A stretch of DNA of 61,251 nt from Candidatus Gastranaerophilales bacterium (GTDB lineage: Bacteria > Cyanobacteriota > Vampirovibrionia > Gastranaerophilales > Gastranaerophilaceae): positions 1 through 61,251 of the forward strand of contig CAAHDT010000026.1 of the NCBI GenBank assembly GCA_900770525.1, read 5' to 3'. Below are positions 35,265 through 44,089 of this stretch, one piece after another. A program made the translations under genes and the position numbers. Position 1 is the first letter of the stretch. Each line of letters begins with the position of its first letter. The notes beneath the pieces were generated by a model, which did not search any database, was not told the origin of the DNA, and saw only the letters and a program-made list of their open reading frames with translations.

Positions 35265-38200
35265 ATGGCAAAAATAACACCAAACGCCAAACAGCAGGAA
35301 TGTATTGATAACATTAACGGGAAAATTATGGTTCTGGCAGGCCCTGGAACCGGTAAAACATTTACTGTTATCCAAAGAATAAAATCAATGCTTGAACGAG
35401 GAATAAAACCGGAAACAATATTGTGCCTTACATTTTCCGATGCAGCCGCCGGAGAAATGAGAGAACGCCTTATTCGAGAAATGGGAGTTCTTGCATCATC
35501 TGTTGACATTTTTACTTACCACTCATTTTGTAATGATATCATTAAGCAAAACCCAATGCAATTTAACTTATCGGCAAATGTTAAACTTATTTCTGATACA
35601 AATGCCATCCAACTAATGAAAGAAGCTATTGACGAAGTAAAACCGGAATATTTCGTAGCCCCACGAGCGGATAAATATCATTTTGTAAAAGATTTTTTGA
35701 ATTATGTTCCGAAACTAAAATCCCTAAGAATTGATAAAGACAATTACCTTTCAAATATTGAAAAAAATCCATCACTGATGCCACGTATAAAAGAATTGGA
35801 AAGTGAAATTTACGAACGCGAGCAACAAGGAAAAACTCAAAACAAAACAAGATATAGTGAAATAGAAAAAATCAAAATCAATATAGAAAAAGCTAAAGAA
35901 TTATGGAATATTTATGAGGTATATTCTGACAAAATGTTCCAAAATAATTACATTGATTTTTCCGATATGATTAACTTTGTGCTTGACCAATTTGAATCTG
36001 ATACAGCATTTTTAAGGGAAGTTGCAGGTAAATACAAATATTTTCTTGTTGACGAATATCAAGACACAAATGCTCTTCAAAACGCCATTATTTTTAATTT
36101 GCTAAATGGAGTTGATGAAAAAAATATCTTTGTTGTTGGAGATGATGACCAAATTATCTACGGATTTCAAGGTGCCAAAAGTGATAACTTAGAAAACTTT
36201 TTAACCAAATATCCTGATACAAAAGTTATATGCCTTGAAGAAAATAACCGTTCTGCCCAAAACATTCTTGATTTAAGCTACGCTATTATTTCTCAAGATG
36301 AAACAAGACTTGAAAATAATAAACTTTTCAAAAGTTATAATATTTCAAAAAAATTAACCGCAAAAAATCAAAAAGTTATTGCCAAAGAAAGAAAAATTCG
36401 CCGTTGGCAATTTGGCGATTTAATTCAAGAATATAACCACATAGTAGACGATATAGAAGAACTCATTAAAAACAATTGTCCTAAAAATGATGACGGAGAA
36501 AATCAACTTTCACAAATTGCAATTATTTCTAAAAAAAGAGCTGAACTTTCAGCATTCGCAGAGTTGCTTGAAGGTCGAAATATTCCATACCAAATAGATG
36601 AAGGGAAAAGTATCTTCGAAATTCGTGCCTCAATTTTAATCTATTTTTATATGAAAGCTCTATTTAATCCTGTTTTACATAGTGATAAACTGTTTGGCTT
36701 GCTTCTTGCAGAACCGTTTAATATTGATTATGAAGATTATCGAACTTTATTTAGAGAAAGTAAGATTAACAAAAAAGATTTCATAACCAATATGCGCCAT
36801 ATCGACAAGTGGAAAGATAGCCAAAAAATTAAAGAATTTTTGACCACATTTGACTCTTTAAGAGAGTTTTCAGGAACAAATAACTTAAGAAAAACTCTTA
36901 TAGAATTAATCAACAGAACAGGTATTCTTGAATTCTTTATGAAGTCAGAACAAAACAAATCCGAAAATATTATGGGGATAAAAAAGATATTAGATGAAGC
37001 AAACGAATTATCAATGTCTAACCCGACAGTCGGACTTTCTGATTTTATCGAGTATTTAGACTCTACATTATCCAACGAAATTGATATTACAATAGACAAA
37101 AATTCTATGACACGTAATGCAGTACAACTTGTGACATACCACGGTTCAAAAGGTCGAGAGTTTGAATATGTATACCTCCCAAACCTAACTTCACGAGTAT
37201 GGGAAGATTTTAGAATGCCCGGGGAATACAAATTCATTACAGACATTCCTCTTTCAAAAGAAGAAACGCAAGTTAAGAAAGACACCGAGTTGTTGAAACT
37301 GCTTTTTGTCGGAATAACAAGAGCAAAATATGGACTTACGCTATCTTTTGCTGATAATGACGGCGATAAAGCCCAGCAAATAACTAAATTTTTAACCCCT
37401 GTGAATAATTTTGGATTTGAAAACGCGCAATTTGAATATAATGATGAAGAATTTAATAATGAATTTATAAAATCCATTTCACGTGAAACTTTTGATAACA
37501 GGAAAGCCCTTGAAAGTGAAATTAAGGAACAAATCAAAAAAATAATACTAAGCCCATCAAGATTAAACGATTACATAAAATGCCCAAGAAGATTTTTCTA
37601 CATAAAGGTTATGGGAATAGATATTGAGGACAAAGAATGGGATAATGCAAACTTTGGTACTGCAATGCACGCTGTTTTTGAAAACGCAGTGAGAGTTGCC
37701 AAGAAAAACGGGGCTTACCCGACTTACGAAGAAACGCTAAACTTGTTCAAAAAACTAATAAATGAAACCGCATTTTCTACAGAAGCAAAAAAAGAAATGT
37801 TCATAAAACGCGGAGAAAATGCTCTTAAAGATTACTATCCTCATTTTGTAGAAATACCTTACGAAAGAGTTGAGAATATAGAGCTTTCATTAGATGCCGT
37901 TCCTGTTGGGGAAGATTTTATTTCAGGAAAAATAGATAGAATAGAAGTTAACAAAGATGGCACCTATGAACTTTATGACTACAAAACAGGTAAACCTGTT
38001 AATGAAAAAAAAGTTGCACCTAACGAAGAAAAAGAAGGCTATTATAACCAACTTTGTTTCTATAAGTATGCTTTTGAAAAATTGACAGGTAAAAAAGTTG
38101 TTAAAACAGGTCTAATATATGTAGAAAATCATCAAAAAAATGTCTATAAAGAATTAACTTGCGAAGATACAAAATATATCGAAGATAAAATAAAAGAAGT

Positions 38201-38306
38201 TTACAAAAACATAAAAGATTTGAAATTTGACGGCACTTGTAACGAAAAGAATGACACTTGTAAATATTGCGAATATAAACAGCTCTGCCATCTTGAAATC
38301 TTATAG
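35265..38306 (+). CDS. UvrD/Rep-type helicase fused to an Fe-S PD-(D/E)XK nuclease
   Basis: A 1013-residue protein. The SF1A helicase part (about 1-720) has Q-motif PNAKQQECI, Walker A GPGTGKTFT, motif II VDEYQDTN, motif III GDDDQIIYGFQGA, motif V TYHGSKGREF and motif VI VGITRAK. The C-terminal part (about 765-1013) is a RecB/Cas4-type nuclease. It has LSPSRLNDYIKCPRRFFY, GTAMHAVFE, the catalytic GKIDRIE and YDYKTGK, and three closely spaced cysteines (CKYCEYKQLC) that with the upstream Cys would hold a 4Fe-4S cluster, as in AddB. One chain thus combines activities usually split between AddA and AddB. The AAGGGG ribosome binding site is good. Confidence 0.92.
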   Translation: MAKITPNAKQQECIDNINGKIMVLAGPGTGKTFTVIQRIKSMLERGIKPETILCLTFSDAAAGEMRERLIREMGVLASSVDIFTYHSFCNDIIKQNPMQFNLSANVKLISDTNAIQLMKEAIDEVKPEYFVAPRADKYHFVKDFLNYVPKLKSLRIDKDNYLSNIEKNPSLMPRIKELESEIYEREQQGKTQNKTRYSEIEKIKINIEKAKELWNIYEVYSDKMFQNNYIDFSDMINFVLDQFESDTAFLREVAGKYKYFLVDEYQDTNALQNAIIFNLLNGVDEKNIFVVGDDDQIIYGFQGAKSDNLENFLTKYPDTKVICLEENNRSAQNILDLSYAIISQDETRLENNKLFKSYNISKKLTAKNQKVIAKERKIRRWQFGDLIQEYNHIVDDIEELIKNNCPKNDDGENQLSQIAIISKKRAELSAFAELLEGRNIPYQIDEGKSIFEIRASILIYFYMKALFNPVLHSDKLFGLLLAEPFNIDYEDYRTLFRESKINKKDFITNMRHIDKWKDSQKIKEFLTTFDSLREFSGTNNLRKTLIELINRTGILEFFMKSEQNKSENIMGIKKILDEANELSMSNPTVGLSDFIEYLDSTLSNEIDITIDKNSMTRNAVQLVTYHGSKGREFEYVYLPNLTSRVWEDFRMPGEYKFITDIPLSKEETQVKKDTELLKLLFVGITRAKYGLTLSFADNDGDKAQQITKFLTPVNNFGFENAQFEYNDEEFNNEFIKSISRETFDNRKALESEIKEQIKKIILSPSRLNDYIKCPRRFFYIKVMGIDIEDKEWDNANFGTAMHAVFENAVRVAKKNGAYPTYEETLNLFKKLINETAFSTEAKKEMFIKRGENALKDYYPHFVEIPYERVENIELSLDAVPVGEDFISGKIDRIEVNKDGTYELYDYKTGKPVNEKKVAPNEEKEGYYNQLCFYKYAFEKLTGKKVVKTGLIYVENHQKNVYKELTCEDTKYIEDKIKEVYKNIKDLKFDGTCNEKNDTCKYCEYKQLCHLEIL

Positions 38307-38350
38307 CAAAAGACACTTGAAATTAAAATCAGACTTTTTGGTGAAGAAAA

Positions 38351-38848
38351 TTATGATACACTTTTTGGCGAATGAATTTTTTTCAACAAAATAGTTGCTT
38401 GAGCTTCTATAGCAAGTTCCTGTCCTACAGCATCCATTTTTTCTTTGGTTTTTGCTTTGACAGAAATTTGACTTATGTCTGTTTCTAAAATTTCACTCAA
38501 AACATTCCTCATTTTTGGGATATGAGGCATCATTTTGGGTTGTTGTGCAATAATATTACTATCTAAATTTTCTATCACATACCCTTTAGATTTTATTAAT
38601 TCATATACATGCTTTAACAATACTGTACTATCTGCCCCTTTATATTTTGGGTCAGTGTCAGGGAATAAGGTTCCGATATCTGAAAGAGCCAATGCTCCTA
38701 ACATTGAATCAATTATTGCGTGGATTAAAACATCCGCATCAGAATGTCCAAATAATCCCTTTTCATAAGGGATTTTAACTCCTCCTATTATTAAATCTCT
38801 TCCATTTGTTAATTTGTGGATATCGTATCCTGTTCCTATTCTGTACAT
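38351..38848 (-). CDS. ispF: 2-C-methyl-D-erythritol 2,4-cyclodiphosphate synthase
   Basis: A 165-residue MEP-pathway enzyme. Zinc ligands are DIH near residue 9 and the His in GHSDADVLIHAIID. DIGTLFPDTDPKYK and the C-terminal VKAKTKEKMDAVG are also diagnostic. It indicates isoprenoid synthesis by the non-mevalonate route. The first 13 bases overlap the 3' end of the CDF transporter gene, so the two are coupled. Confidence 0.96.
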   Translation of the reverse strand: MYRIGTGYDIHKLTNGRDLIIGGVKIPYEKGLFGHSDADVLIHAIIDSMLGALALSDIGTLFPDTDPKYKGADSTVLLKHVYELIKSKGYVIENLDSNIIAQQPKMMPHIPKMRNVLSEILETDISQISVKAKTKEKMDAVGQELAIEAQATILLKKIHSPKSVS

Positions 38849-39753
38849 GATTTCTCCATTTTTTTACAACATTTTCTTTTAGGACATTCCGGTTCTGCAT
38901 GTATTGACACAGAACAGTTTCCCAACTCTTTAGAAATCTCGTTTTCAATGTCATCACAAATATTGTGACATTCCAAAATCGTCATATGTTTTGGAAATAA
39001 TAATACAAACTCAATATCTCTGGACGGCCCTACACGTCTTGTTTTTAAGTTTTTGTATCCGATAAGTCCTTTATTTGTAAAACCATTTATTATATTTTCG
39101 ATTTTCTCTAAATCTTCTTTCGGCAGTGAACCGTCAAGCAAATTATTCAAAGTTGCTTTTGAAATACTCAAACCTGCCTTGAATATAAACGCAGCAACAA
39201 TAATCGCAATTATCGGATCTAAAATATTTAGTCCGGTAATTTTAATTAACAACAACCCGACCAAAACACCTAACGAAGAATAAATATCTGTCCTTAAATG
39301 TTCCCCATCAGCATATAGTGAAACTGAATTAGAATCTTTGGCAACTTTGAACAAATAAGAACTTACCAAAAAATTCGCGACAACCGCTATACCCATAACA
39401 ATTATACCGAGAACAGGTTCTGTTGTGATTGTTGCGTGGTGAAACAATTTCTTACCTGCTTCATAAATAATATAAAAAGAAGCCGCAATAATAAGTCCGC
39501 CCTCAATAAACCCAGACATATCTTCATATTTTCCATGCCCGAAAGGATGTTCCTCATCCGCAGGTTCCGCCGATTTTATTACAGAAAAAAACGTAAGCAC
39601 AGAAGCTAAAAAGTCACTCAATGAATGAATAGCTTCTGATATTATACTTATACTGCCGGAAATTATGCCGGCTATTAGTTTTAAAATAATTATTATAGCA
39701 TTAGAACTTATTGAAAGTCCTGCTGCAATTTTTTTTTCTGTGTTAATTTCCAT
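38836..39753 (-). CDS. Cation diffusion facilitator (CDF) transporter
   Basis: A 305-residue transporter with six hydrophobic segments, the metal site HSLSDF in helix 2 and DGEHLRTD in helix 5, and a cytoplasmic ferredoxin-like domain of about 80 residues. It should exchange a divalent metal such as zinc, iron or manganese for protons. An unusual Cys/Lys-rich tail (CPKRKCCKKMEKSC) ends the chain and may bind metal. The start is ATG 39753 with AGGGATAAG upstream. A TTG start six residues earlier lacks a ribosome binding site. Confidence 0.92.
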   Translation of the reverse strand: MEINTEKKIAAGLSISSNAIIIILKLIAGIISGSISIISEAIHSLSDFLASVLTFFSVIKSAEPADEEHPFGHGKYEDMSGFIEGGLIIAASFYIIYEAGKKLFHHATITTEPVLGIIVMGIAVVANFLVSSYLFKVAKDSNSVSLYADGEHLRTDIYSSLGVLVGLLLIKITGLNILDPIIAIIVAAFIFKAGLSISKATLNNLLDGSLPKEDLEKIENIINGFTNKGLIGYKNLKTRRVGPSRDIEFVLLFPKHMTILECHNICDDIENEISKELGNCSVSIHAEPECPKRKCCKKMEKSCTE

Positions 39754-39799
39754 AACTCTTATCCCTGTCAAATTATTTTTGCATATTGAAACATTTTTG

Positions 39800-40483
39800 T
39801 CAAAATAATTTTTCTTTTAAAGTTATTTTATCTTCTTTAGAAACCCTGTATGATTCACATATTTTACGAAACGCTTTTTTCTTAACATCTTCATCATTCA
39901 ATTTTATAAGACACTTATAAGTCTTATTCGGAAATTTAATATAACATATAGACAATGCCCAAGCTGTAGCCATTTTTACATAGTATTCGTTACGATTTAC
40001 AGTCATTATGGCGCTCAAAACTCTGTCTATAAATTCATCGTTTATAAAATAATCTAACATCATCACAAGAGCAAAACGAATAGAATATTCTTTGTCAGAG
40101 CTAATATATTGCTCTAAAAACTCCCAAACTAATTGCTGATTATCTTTAGCAAATTTAAGTCCGCAACAAAAAGTATCACAAACAGACCAATTATCTATTT
40201 TGGGAACAAATTTTTCTATACGTTTTAATTTGTTTTCCGGTGTCTCTTTTATCAAACCGATTAACATGCCCTGTAACATTACTTCTTCCATATAATTACA
40301 GGCATGGTCTAAAAATCGGTCATAATCTTGCTTTAAAAGAGTTTTTGCATATTTTCGAAGTTTTGGTAATCTTACTCCAAGAACATTGTTAATATTAGGA
40401 ATTAAAGAAGACGAAAATTTTTGATAATCAATTTCTCTTTCAGCCAAAAGCCACGTATTAATCTGTGTTTCAATACTATTCAT
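39800..40483 (-). CDS. AlkD-like DNA alkylation repair protein
   Basis: A 227-residue HEAT-repeat protein resembling AlkD glycosylases that excise alkylated bases. Helical repeats include KIDNWSVCDTFCCGLKF, EYSIRFALVMMLDYF and YYVKMATAWALSICY. The Trp and Asp residues of the AlkD groove appear to be present (DNWSVCD). I use ATG 40483 with CGGAA before it. A frame 12 residues longer begins inside a perfect hairpin and is unlikely. See the regulatory features at 40502-40578. Confidence 0.85.
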   Translation of the reverse strand: MNSIETQINTWLLAEREIDYQKFSSSLIPNINNVLGVRLPKLRKYAKTLLKQDYDRFLDHACNYMEEVMLQGMLIGLIKETPENKLKRIEKFVPKIDNWSVCDTFCCGLKFAKDNQQLVWEFLEQYISSDKEYSIRFALVMMLDYFINDEFIDRVLSAIMTVNRNEYYVKMATAWALSICYIKFPNKTYKCLIKLNDEDVKKKAFRKICESYRVSKEDKITLKEKLF

Positions 40484-40501
40484 AAATGTTCCGAAAAAGA
40501 A

Positions 40502-40525
40502 AGTCTTGTTAATGAACAAGACTTA
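40502..40525 (-). promoter_or_regulatory. Attenuator-like hairpin in the alkD leader
   Basis: AAGTCTTGTT and AACAAGACTT form a perfect 10-bp stem with an AATG loop. On the minus strand it is followed by TCTTTTTC and then the ribosome binding site of the AlkD-like gene. It sits between that gene's promoter and its start codon, so it may terminate or attenuate transcription. Confidence 0.5.
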
Positions 40526-40877
40526 TAAATATACATTTACCCCATACTTCTTATATCATAAATCAAGCACTTTGTCAACACTTGTAATATTGAAATGTAA
40601 TTTAAGTTTTTTAAGAAAAATTTTAACAGTTTTTTCTGGTTATTGTAGGGTAGAAAAAATTCAAGCGGTTTGCATATATTTAACTAGGGAATATAGGTTA
40701 GTGCAATAAATTGTACCTTCCGTTTATAATAAAATTTTACTTTCCATTTTTGCACAAGATAATAAGATCTTCAATTGTAACAACTTCTTAATAATCTACT
40801 TTATTTTCTAAAGTTTCTTACAAGAAAATCCGTATACATATTTGTCAAGGTTAGAAAAATTTAAGGAGTAGTTAAAA
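40520..40877. other. Divergent regulatory region without a gene
   Basis: No coding sequence is supported here. It holds the leftward promoter of the AlkD-like gene and a possible rightward promoter for the 44-residue protein: TTTACT at 40736-40741, a 16-bp spacer, GATAAT at 40758-40763. The 110-base leader that would result is unusually long for this window. Confidence 0.5.
40551..40578 (-). promoter_or_regulatory. Promoter of the AlkD-like gene
   Basis: TTGACA (40573-40578 on the minus strand), a 16-bp spacer and TATAAG (40551-40556). Transcription would start about 60 bases before the ATG. Confidence 0.6.
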
Positions 40878-41012
40878 ATGTATCAATATAACGTATGGCC
40901 TGGGGCTTACAGTTTTAAAGACGAAATAGGTTTGTTTTTAGAATACTTTAAAGAAAAACTTAACTATTTGATTGAACAGATTGAAGAAACAGAAAAAGCT
41001 ATCGAAAAATAG
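40878..41012 (+). CDS. Small 44-residue protein with its own terminator
   Basis: The frame encodes MYQYNVWPGAYSFKDEIG and then an amphipathic, Glu/Lys-rich helix ending EKAIEK. The ribosome binding site AAGGAG lies nine bases before the ATG. A strong hairpin terminator follows at 41083-41113 and a candidate promoter lies upstream, so it looks like a complete monocistronic gene. No family is recognised. The aromatic N-terminus plus helix could mediate a protein contact. Confidence 0.7.
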   Translation: MYQYNVWPGAYSFKDEIGLFLEYFKEKLNYLIEQIEETEKAIEK

Positions 41013-41082
41013 GTTTTTGGCTGTTTGATTAGGATATGAAGAAGATGCTCTTTTAGAGATGTTTATGAGAGGAGTTTATTGT

Positions 41083-41117
41083 AATGGTCGGAATTTTTAT
41101 TTTCCGACCATTTTGTT
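41083..41117 (+). terminator. Rho-independent terminator after the 44-residue gene
   Basis: AATGGTCGGAA pairs with TTCCGACCATT around an eight-base loop, followed by TTTGTTATTTTTT. Confidence 0.88.
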
Positions 41118-41142
41118 ATTTTTTAAAAGGTGTTTTTCGTGC

Positions 41143-41148
41143 TATAAT
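41143..41148 (+). promoter_or_regulatory. Extended -10 promoter of the TPR gene (leaderless)
   Basis: TGCTATAAT; the hexamer ends six bases before the ATG at 41155. No Shine-Dalgarno is present. Confidence 0.65.
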
Positions 41149-41154
41149 CTTTGT

Positions 41155-42120
41155 ATGAAGAGATTGTTCACGGCTATTATTATATTAGGTTCAATGATGT
41201 TACCGGTTTTTGCTGATGATATTATTGAAGATTATATGGATATTGTGTCAAACGACTGCGTGCTTGGTGACTATGCTGACGCAGTAATTTATTTGGATAA
41301 AATTATAAAAATGACTCCAAATAATGAGGATTTTAAAAAATTAAAATCTCTTTTATACCAGTTAGGTACAACCAATCAAAAATCATTTATATCCGGTTAT
41401 AATATGCAATTGGATAAAGCTTTTTCTGCAAAGCTAACCGGAGATAGAATAGGAGAAGAAAATGCCCTTAAAGAGGCAGCTGCAAGCGGTAATTTTTGGG
41501 CTTACAGTTATTTAGGTGATTATTTTCGACAAAATAAAAAATACGGAGAAGCAATTGACGCCTATTTTAAAGCTTACGAATTACAACCTTCATTTACCCA
41601 AGCTTTACTGGCAATTGCCGAATGTTATTTAGAGTCAGGGCAGTATGATATGGTTAACGAACCTATTCGAAGATTTTTATATCAAAACCAACAATCTGAT
41701 GTCGCATATGCAATTCGTGCAAAAGCTTATATGATGCAAGGTCAAATGGTTGATGCAGAAACAGAAATTGTAACAGCTTTAGCACTTAATGATGACGTTG
41801 AATACAACCTTTTATACGGAATAATTTTAACTAAAAAAAACAATTACCAAAAAGCGATTAACATTTTAACAAAAGTTGCTAAAGAAGTTCAAACATCAGA
41901 TGTTTATAAATACTTGGGCTTTGCCTATCTAGGAATTAAAGACTACAACAACGCAATGTTAAATATGGACAAAGCAATCATTCTATCTAATGATGATAAT
42001 GAATTAAAAACAAAGTATAATGAAACAAAGAATCTTATAAAAAACATGAATGCAGCACAACTGCAAAACGAAGAAAGAGCGGAAGTAAAAAACATTTATG
42101 AACAAAAAAAGAGTGACTAA
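41155..42120 (+). CDS. Secreted or periplasmic TPR protein
   Basis: A 321-residue protein with a signal peptide (MKRLFTAIIILGSMMLPVFA) and then TPR-type helical repeats, for example AYSYLGDYFRQNKKYGEAID, AYFKAYELQPSF and DVYKYLGFAYLGIKDYNNAM. I use ATG 41155 because it begins the signal peptide and lies six bases after a TATAAT. A longer frame would run through a terminator hairpin. The C-terminus is charged. Its last 23 bases overlap the start of the phosphoesterase gene, implying coupling. It is a scaffold with unknown partners. Confidence 0.82.
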   Translation: MKRLFTAIIILGSMMLPVFADDIIEDYMDIVSNDCVLGDYADAVIYLDKIIKMTPNNEDFKKLKSLLYQLGTTNQKSFISGYNMQLDKAFSAKLTGDRIGEENALKEAAASGNFWAYSYLGDYFRQNKKYGEAIDAYFKAYELQPSFTQALLAIAECYLESGQYDMVNEPIRRFLYQNQQSDVAYAIRAKAYMMQGQMVDAETEIVTALALNDDVEYNLLYGIILTKKNNYQKAINILTKVAKEVQTSDVYKYLGFAYLGIKDYNNAMLNMDKAIILSNDDNELKTKYNETKNLIKNMNAAQLQNEERAEVKNIYEQKKSD

Positions 42121-43111
42121 AGTTAGCAGAAATAACAAAACCGGCAGGAAACATAAACCAAAAGAATCAATGTTTTCACGTGTTATTAACGGAATGTTTA
42201 CGATAATTCTTACAGGGATATTTGTATATGGGTTTCAATGTTGTAATGCAAGTGATTTGAAGTTCGCACAAGTTTCTGATGCACATTTTTCTACCCTTAA
42301 TACAAATACTTCTTTTAAACTTACAGGTGAATCTCCAAAAATTTTAGATGACGTAATCTCTCAAATAAATGAAACTTCTGATATTAATTTTGTAATGTTT
42401 ACGGGTGACCAAATAGATAAACCGTTTGAAAAAGAATTAAATGCTTTCTTGCCACATGTAGAACAGTTAAAATATCCTTGGTATGTTGTTTTTGGAAATC
42501 ACGATGTTTGTGTTGGCGGTTTTTTAACTAAATCATTATATTTAGATATTATTGGCACTCACAATGACCATTTTAACTTTACAAACCCTTATTACTCATT
42601 TGTTCCACAAAAAGGATATAAAGTAATAGTTTTAGACACAATAATTGACTCTCGTATAACTTCAAACGGTGTAATAAGTCAAGAACAGCTAAAATGGTTG
42701 GATAGTGAATTGGATAAGTCTAAAAAAGATATTGTATTAATTTTTATGCATGTACCAATTATAGAACCGTTTCCAAGTGAAGGACACAGACTTTTAAATG
42801 CTGGAGAAGTTCAGGCTACTATTGAAAAATACAAAAATCCGATAGGCGTTTTTCAAGGTCACTATCATGCTGATAAAATTACACAAAAGGGTAATGTTTT
42901 ATACGTAAATTCACCATCCCTTGTGTCGTATCCGAATGCTTTTAGAATAATAAGTATCAAAAATGAAAGAAAAAAAGTTATATTTAATATTCAACAAAAA
43001 GATACGAGGTTATCTAATTTAAGAAACCTTGCCAAAATGATGGTGTTTTCTTCAAGCTTATATACAGGTAAAGAAGAAGACCGGAATGGTGTTTATGAAA
43101 TAAAAAAATAA
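42098..43111 (+). CDS. Membrane-anchored calcineurin-like metallophosphoesterase
   Basis: A 337-residue protein. A basic N-terminus of about 28 residues precedes one hydrophobic segment (GMFTIILTGIFVYGF), so the catalytic domain is probably outside the cytoplasm. The dinuclear metal motifs are QVSDAHFS (D-x-H), FTGDQID (GD), FGNHDV (GNHD), FMHVP and GHYHAD (GHxH). It resembles Ser/Thr-phosphatase-like and cyclic-nucleotide phosphodiesterase families, and the substrate is unknown. It starts within the TPR gene and is followed by the beta-lactamase-fold gene after 18 bases. Confidence 0.87.
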   Translation: MNKKRVTKVSRNNKTGRKHKPKESMFSRVINGMFTIILTGIFVYGFQCCNASDLKFAQVSDAHFSTLNTNTSFKLTGESPKILDDVISQINETSDINFVMFTGDQIDKPFEKELNAFLPHVEQLKYPWYVVFGNHDVCVGGFLTKSLYLDIIGTHNDHFNFTNPYYSFVPQKGYKVIVLDTIIDSRITSNGVISQEQLKWLDSELDKSKKDIVLIFMHVPIIEPFPSEGHRLLNAGEVQATIEKYKNPIGVFQGHYHADKITQKGNVLYVNSPSLVSYPNAFRIISIKNERKKVIFNIQQKDTRLSNLRNLAKMMVFSSSLYTGKEEDRNGVYEIKK

Positions 43112-43129
43112 TATAAGGAATAGTAAATT

Positions 43130-44062
43130 ATGAGCGAGTTTAAAGTTAAATTTAGAGGCGTAAGAGGCAGCTACCCGATTGCCAAAAAAGAATTTTTGGA
43201 ATATGGCGGAAATACATCTTGTGTAGAAGTAAATGTTGGTGGACATTTGATTATATTGGATGCGGGAACAGGATTAATAAATCTTGGAGATGAACTTACA
43301 GAAAAATATATAACATCATCAACAAACCCTCAAGAAAGAACTCCAATAAACGCAACCGTTCTTTTGTCTCATATTCATCAAGACCATATTCAAGGTTTTA
43401 CATTCTTTAGACCTCTTCATTTGAGATCAACTATTATGAATGTATTTGGAAATGTAAACTATAACGAAACATTATCTGATGAACTTGCTTCTCTATTGTT
43501 TGGCAAGTCTTTTCCACTTGATTTGGGTAACATTGCAGGAAATCTAAATATCCATGACTTGAACGAAACAGATGGAATAATTTTGAGAAAAGGTGAACCA
43601 CCGATTATCAAAAGAATAGAAAATGACAAAGATTTAGAAATTTCTGATGATGAAGTGCTTATAACTTGTTACAGATCATATGCGCATCCGCAAGAGGGGG
43701 TTATTATTTACAAAATAACTTATAAAAACAAAACTCTAGTATATGCAACAGATAAAGAAAGTTATCCTGGGGGAGATAAAAAACTGGCAGGATTTGCAAA
43801 AAATTGTGACCTGATAATACATGATGCACAATATACTATGGAAGATTATTTGAATGCTTTTGTACCTAAACAAGGTTACGGACATTCGACTTTTGATATG
43901 GCGCTTGAATGTAAAAAACAAGTTAAAGCTAAAAAGCTTGTATTTTTCCATTTTGACCCTTCTTATGACGATACAAAATTGAACCAAATTAAAGAAGAGT
44001 TAAAAAATGTCGACAAAGATGCAATTTTAGCATACGAAGGATTGGAAATTAATCTTTTATAA
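43130..44062 (+). CDS. Metallo-beta-lactamase-fold hydrolase
   Basis: A 310-residue cytoplasmic protein. It begins VKFRGVRGSYP, has GGNTSCVEVNVGGHLIILDAGTG and the metal-binding LLSHIHQDHIQGF, followed by VYATDKE and a late GYGHSTFDMALE His. This form resembles the RNase Z/phosphodiesterase-like group often linked to cyclic-nucleotide or sensory proteins. It is part of a four-gene run with TPR proteins on both sides. AAGGAA provides the ribosome binding site. Confidence 0.85.
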   Translation: MSEFKVKFRGVRGSYPIAKKEFLEYGGNTSCVEVNVGGHLIILDAGTGLINLGDELTEKYITSSTNPQERTPINATVLLSHIHQDHIQGFTFFRPLHLRSTIMNVFGNVNYNETLSDELASLLFGKSFPLDLGNIAGNLNIHDLNETDGIILRKGEPPIIKRIENDKDLEISDDEVLITCYRSYAHPQEGVIIYKITYKNKTLVYATDKESYPGGDKKLAGFAKNCDLIIHDAQYTMEDYLNAFVPKQGYGHSTFDMALECKKQVKAKKLVFFHFDPSYDDTKLNQIKEELKNVDKDAILAYEGLEINLL

Positions 44063-44089
44063 TTATATAAATGACAGGCGGTCTTTTGT

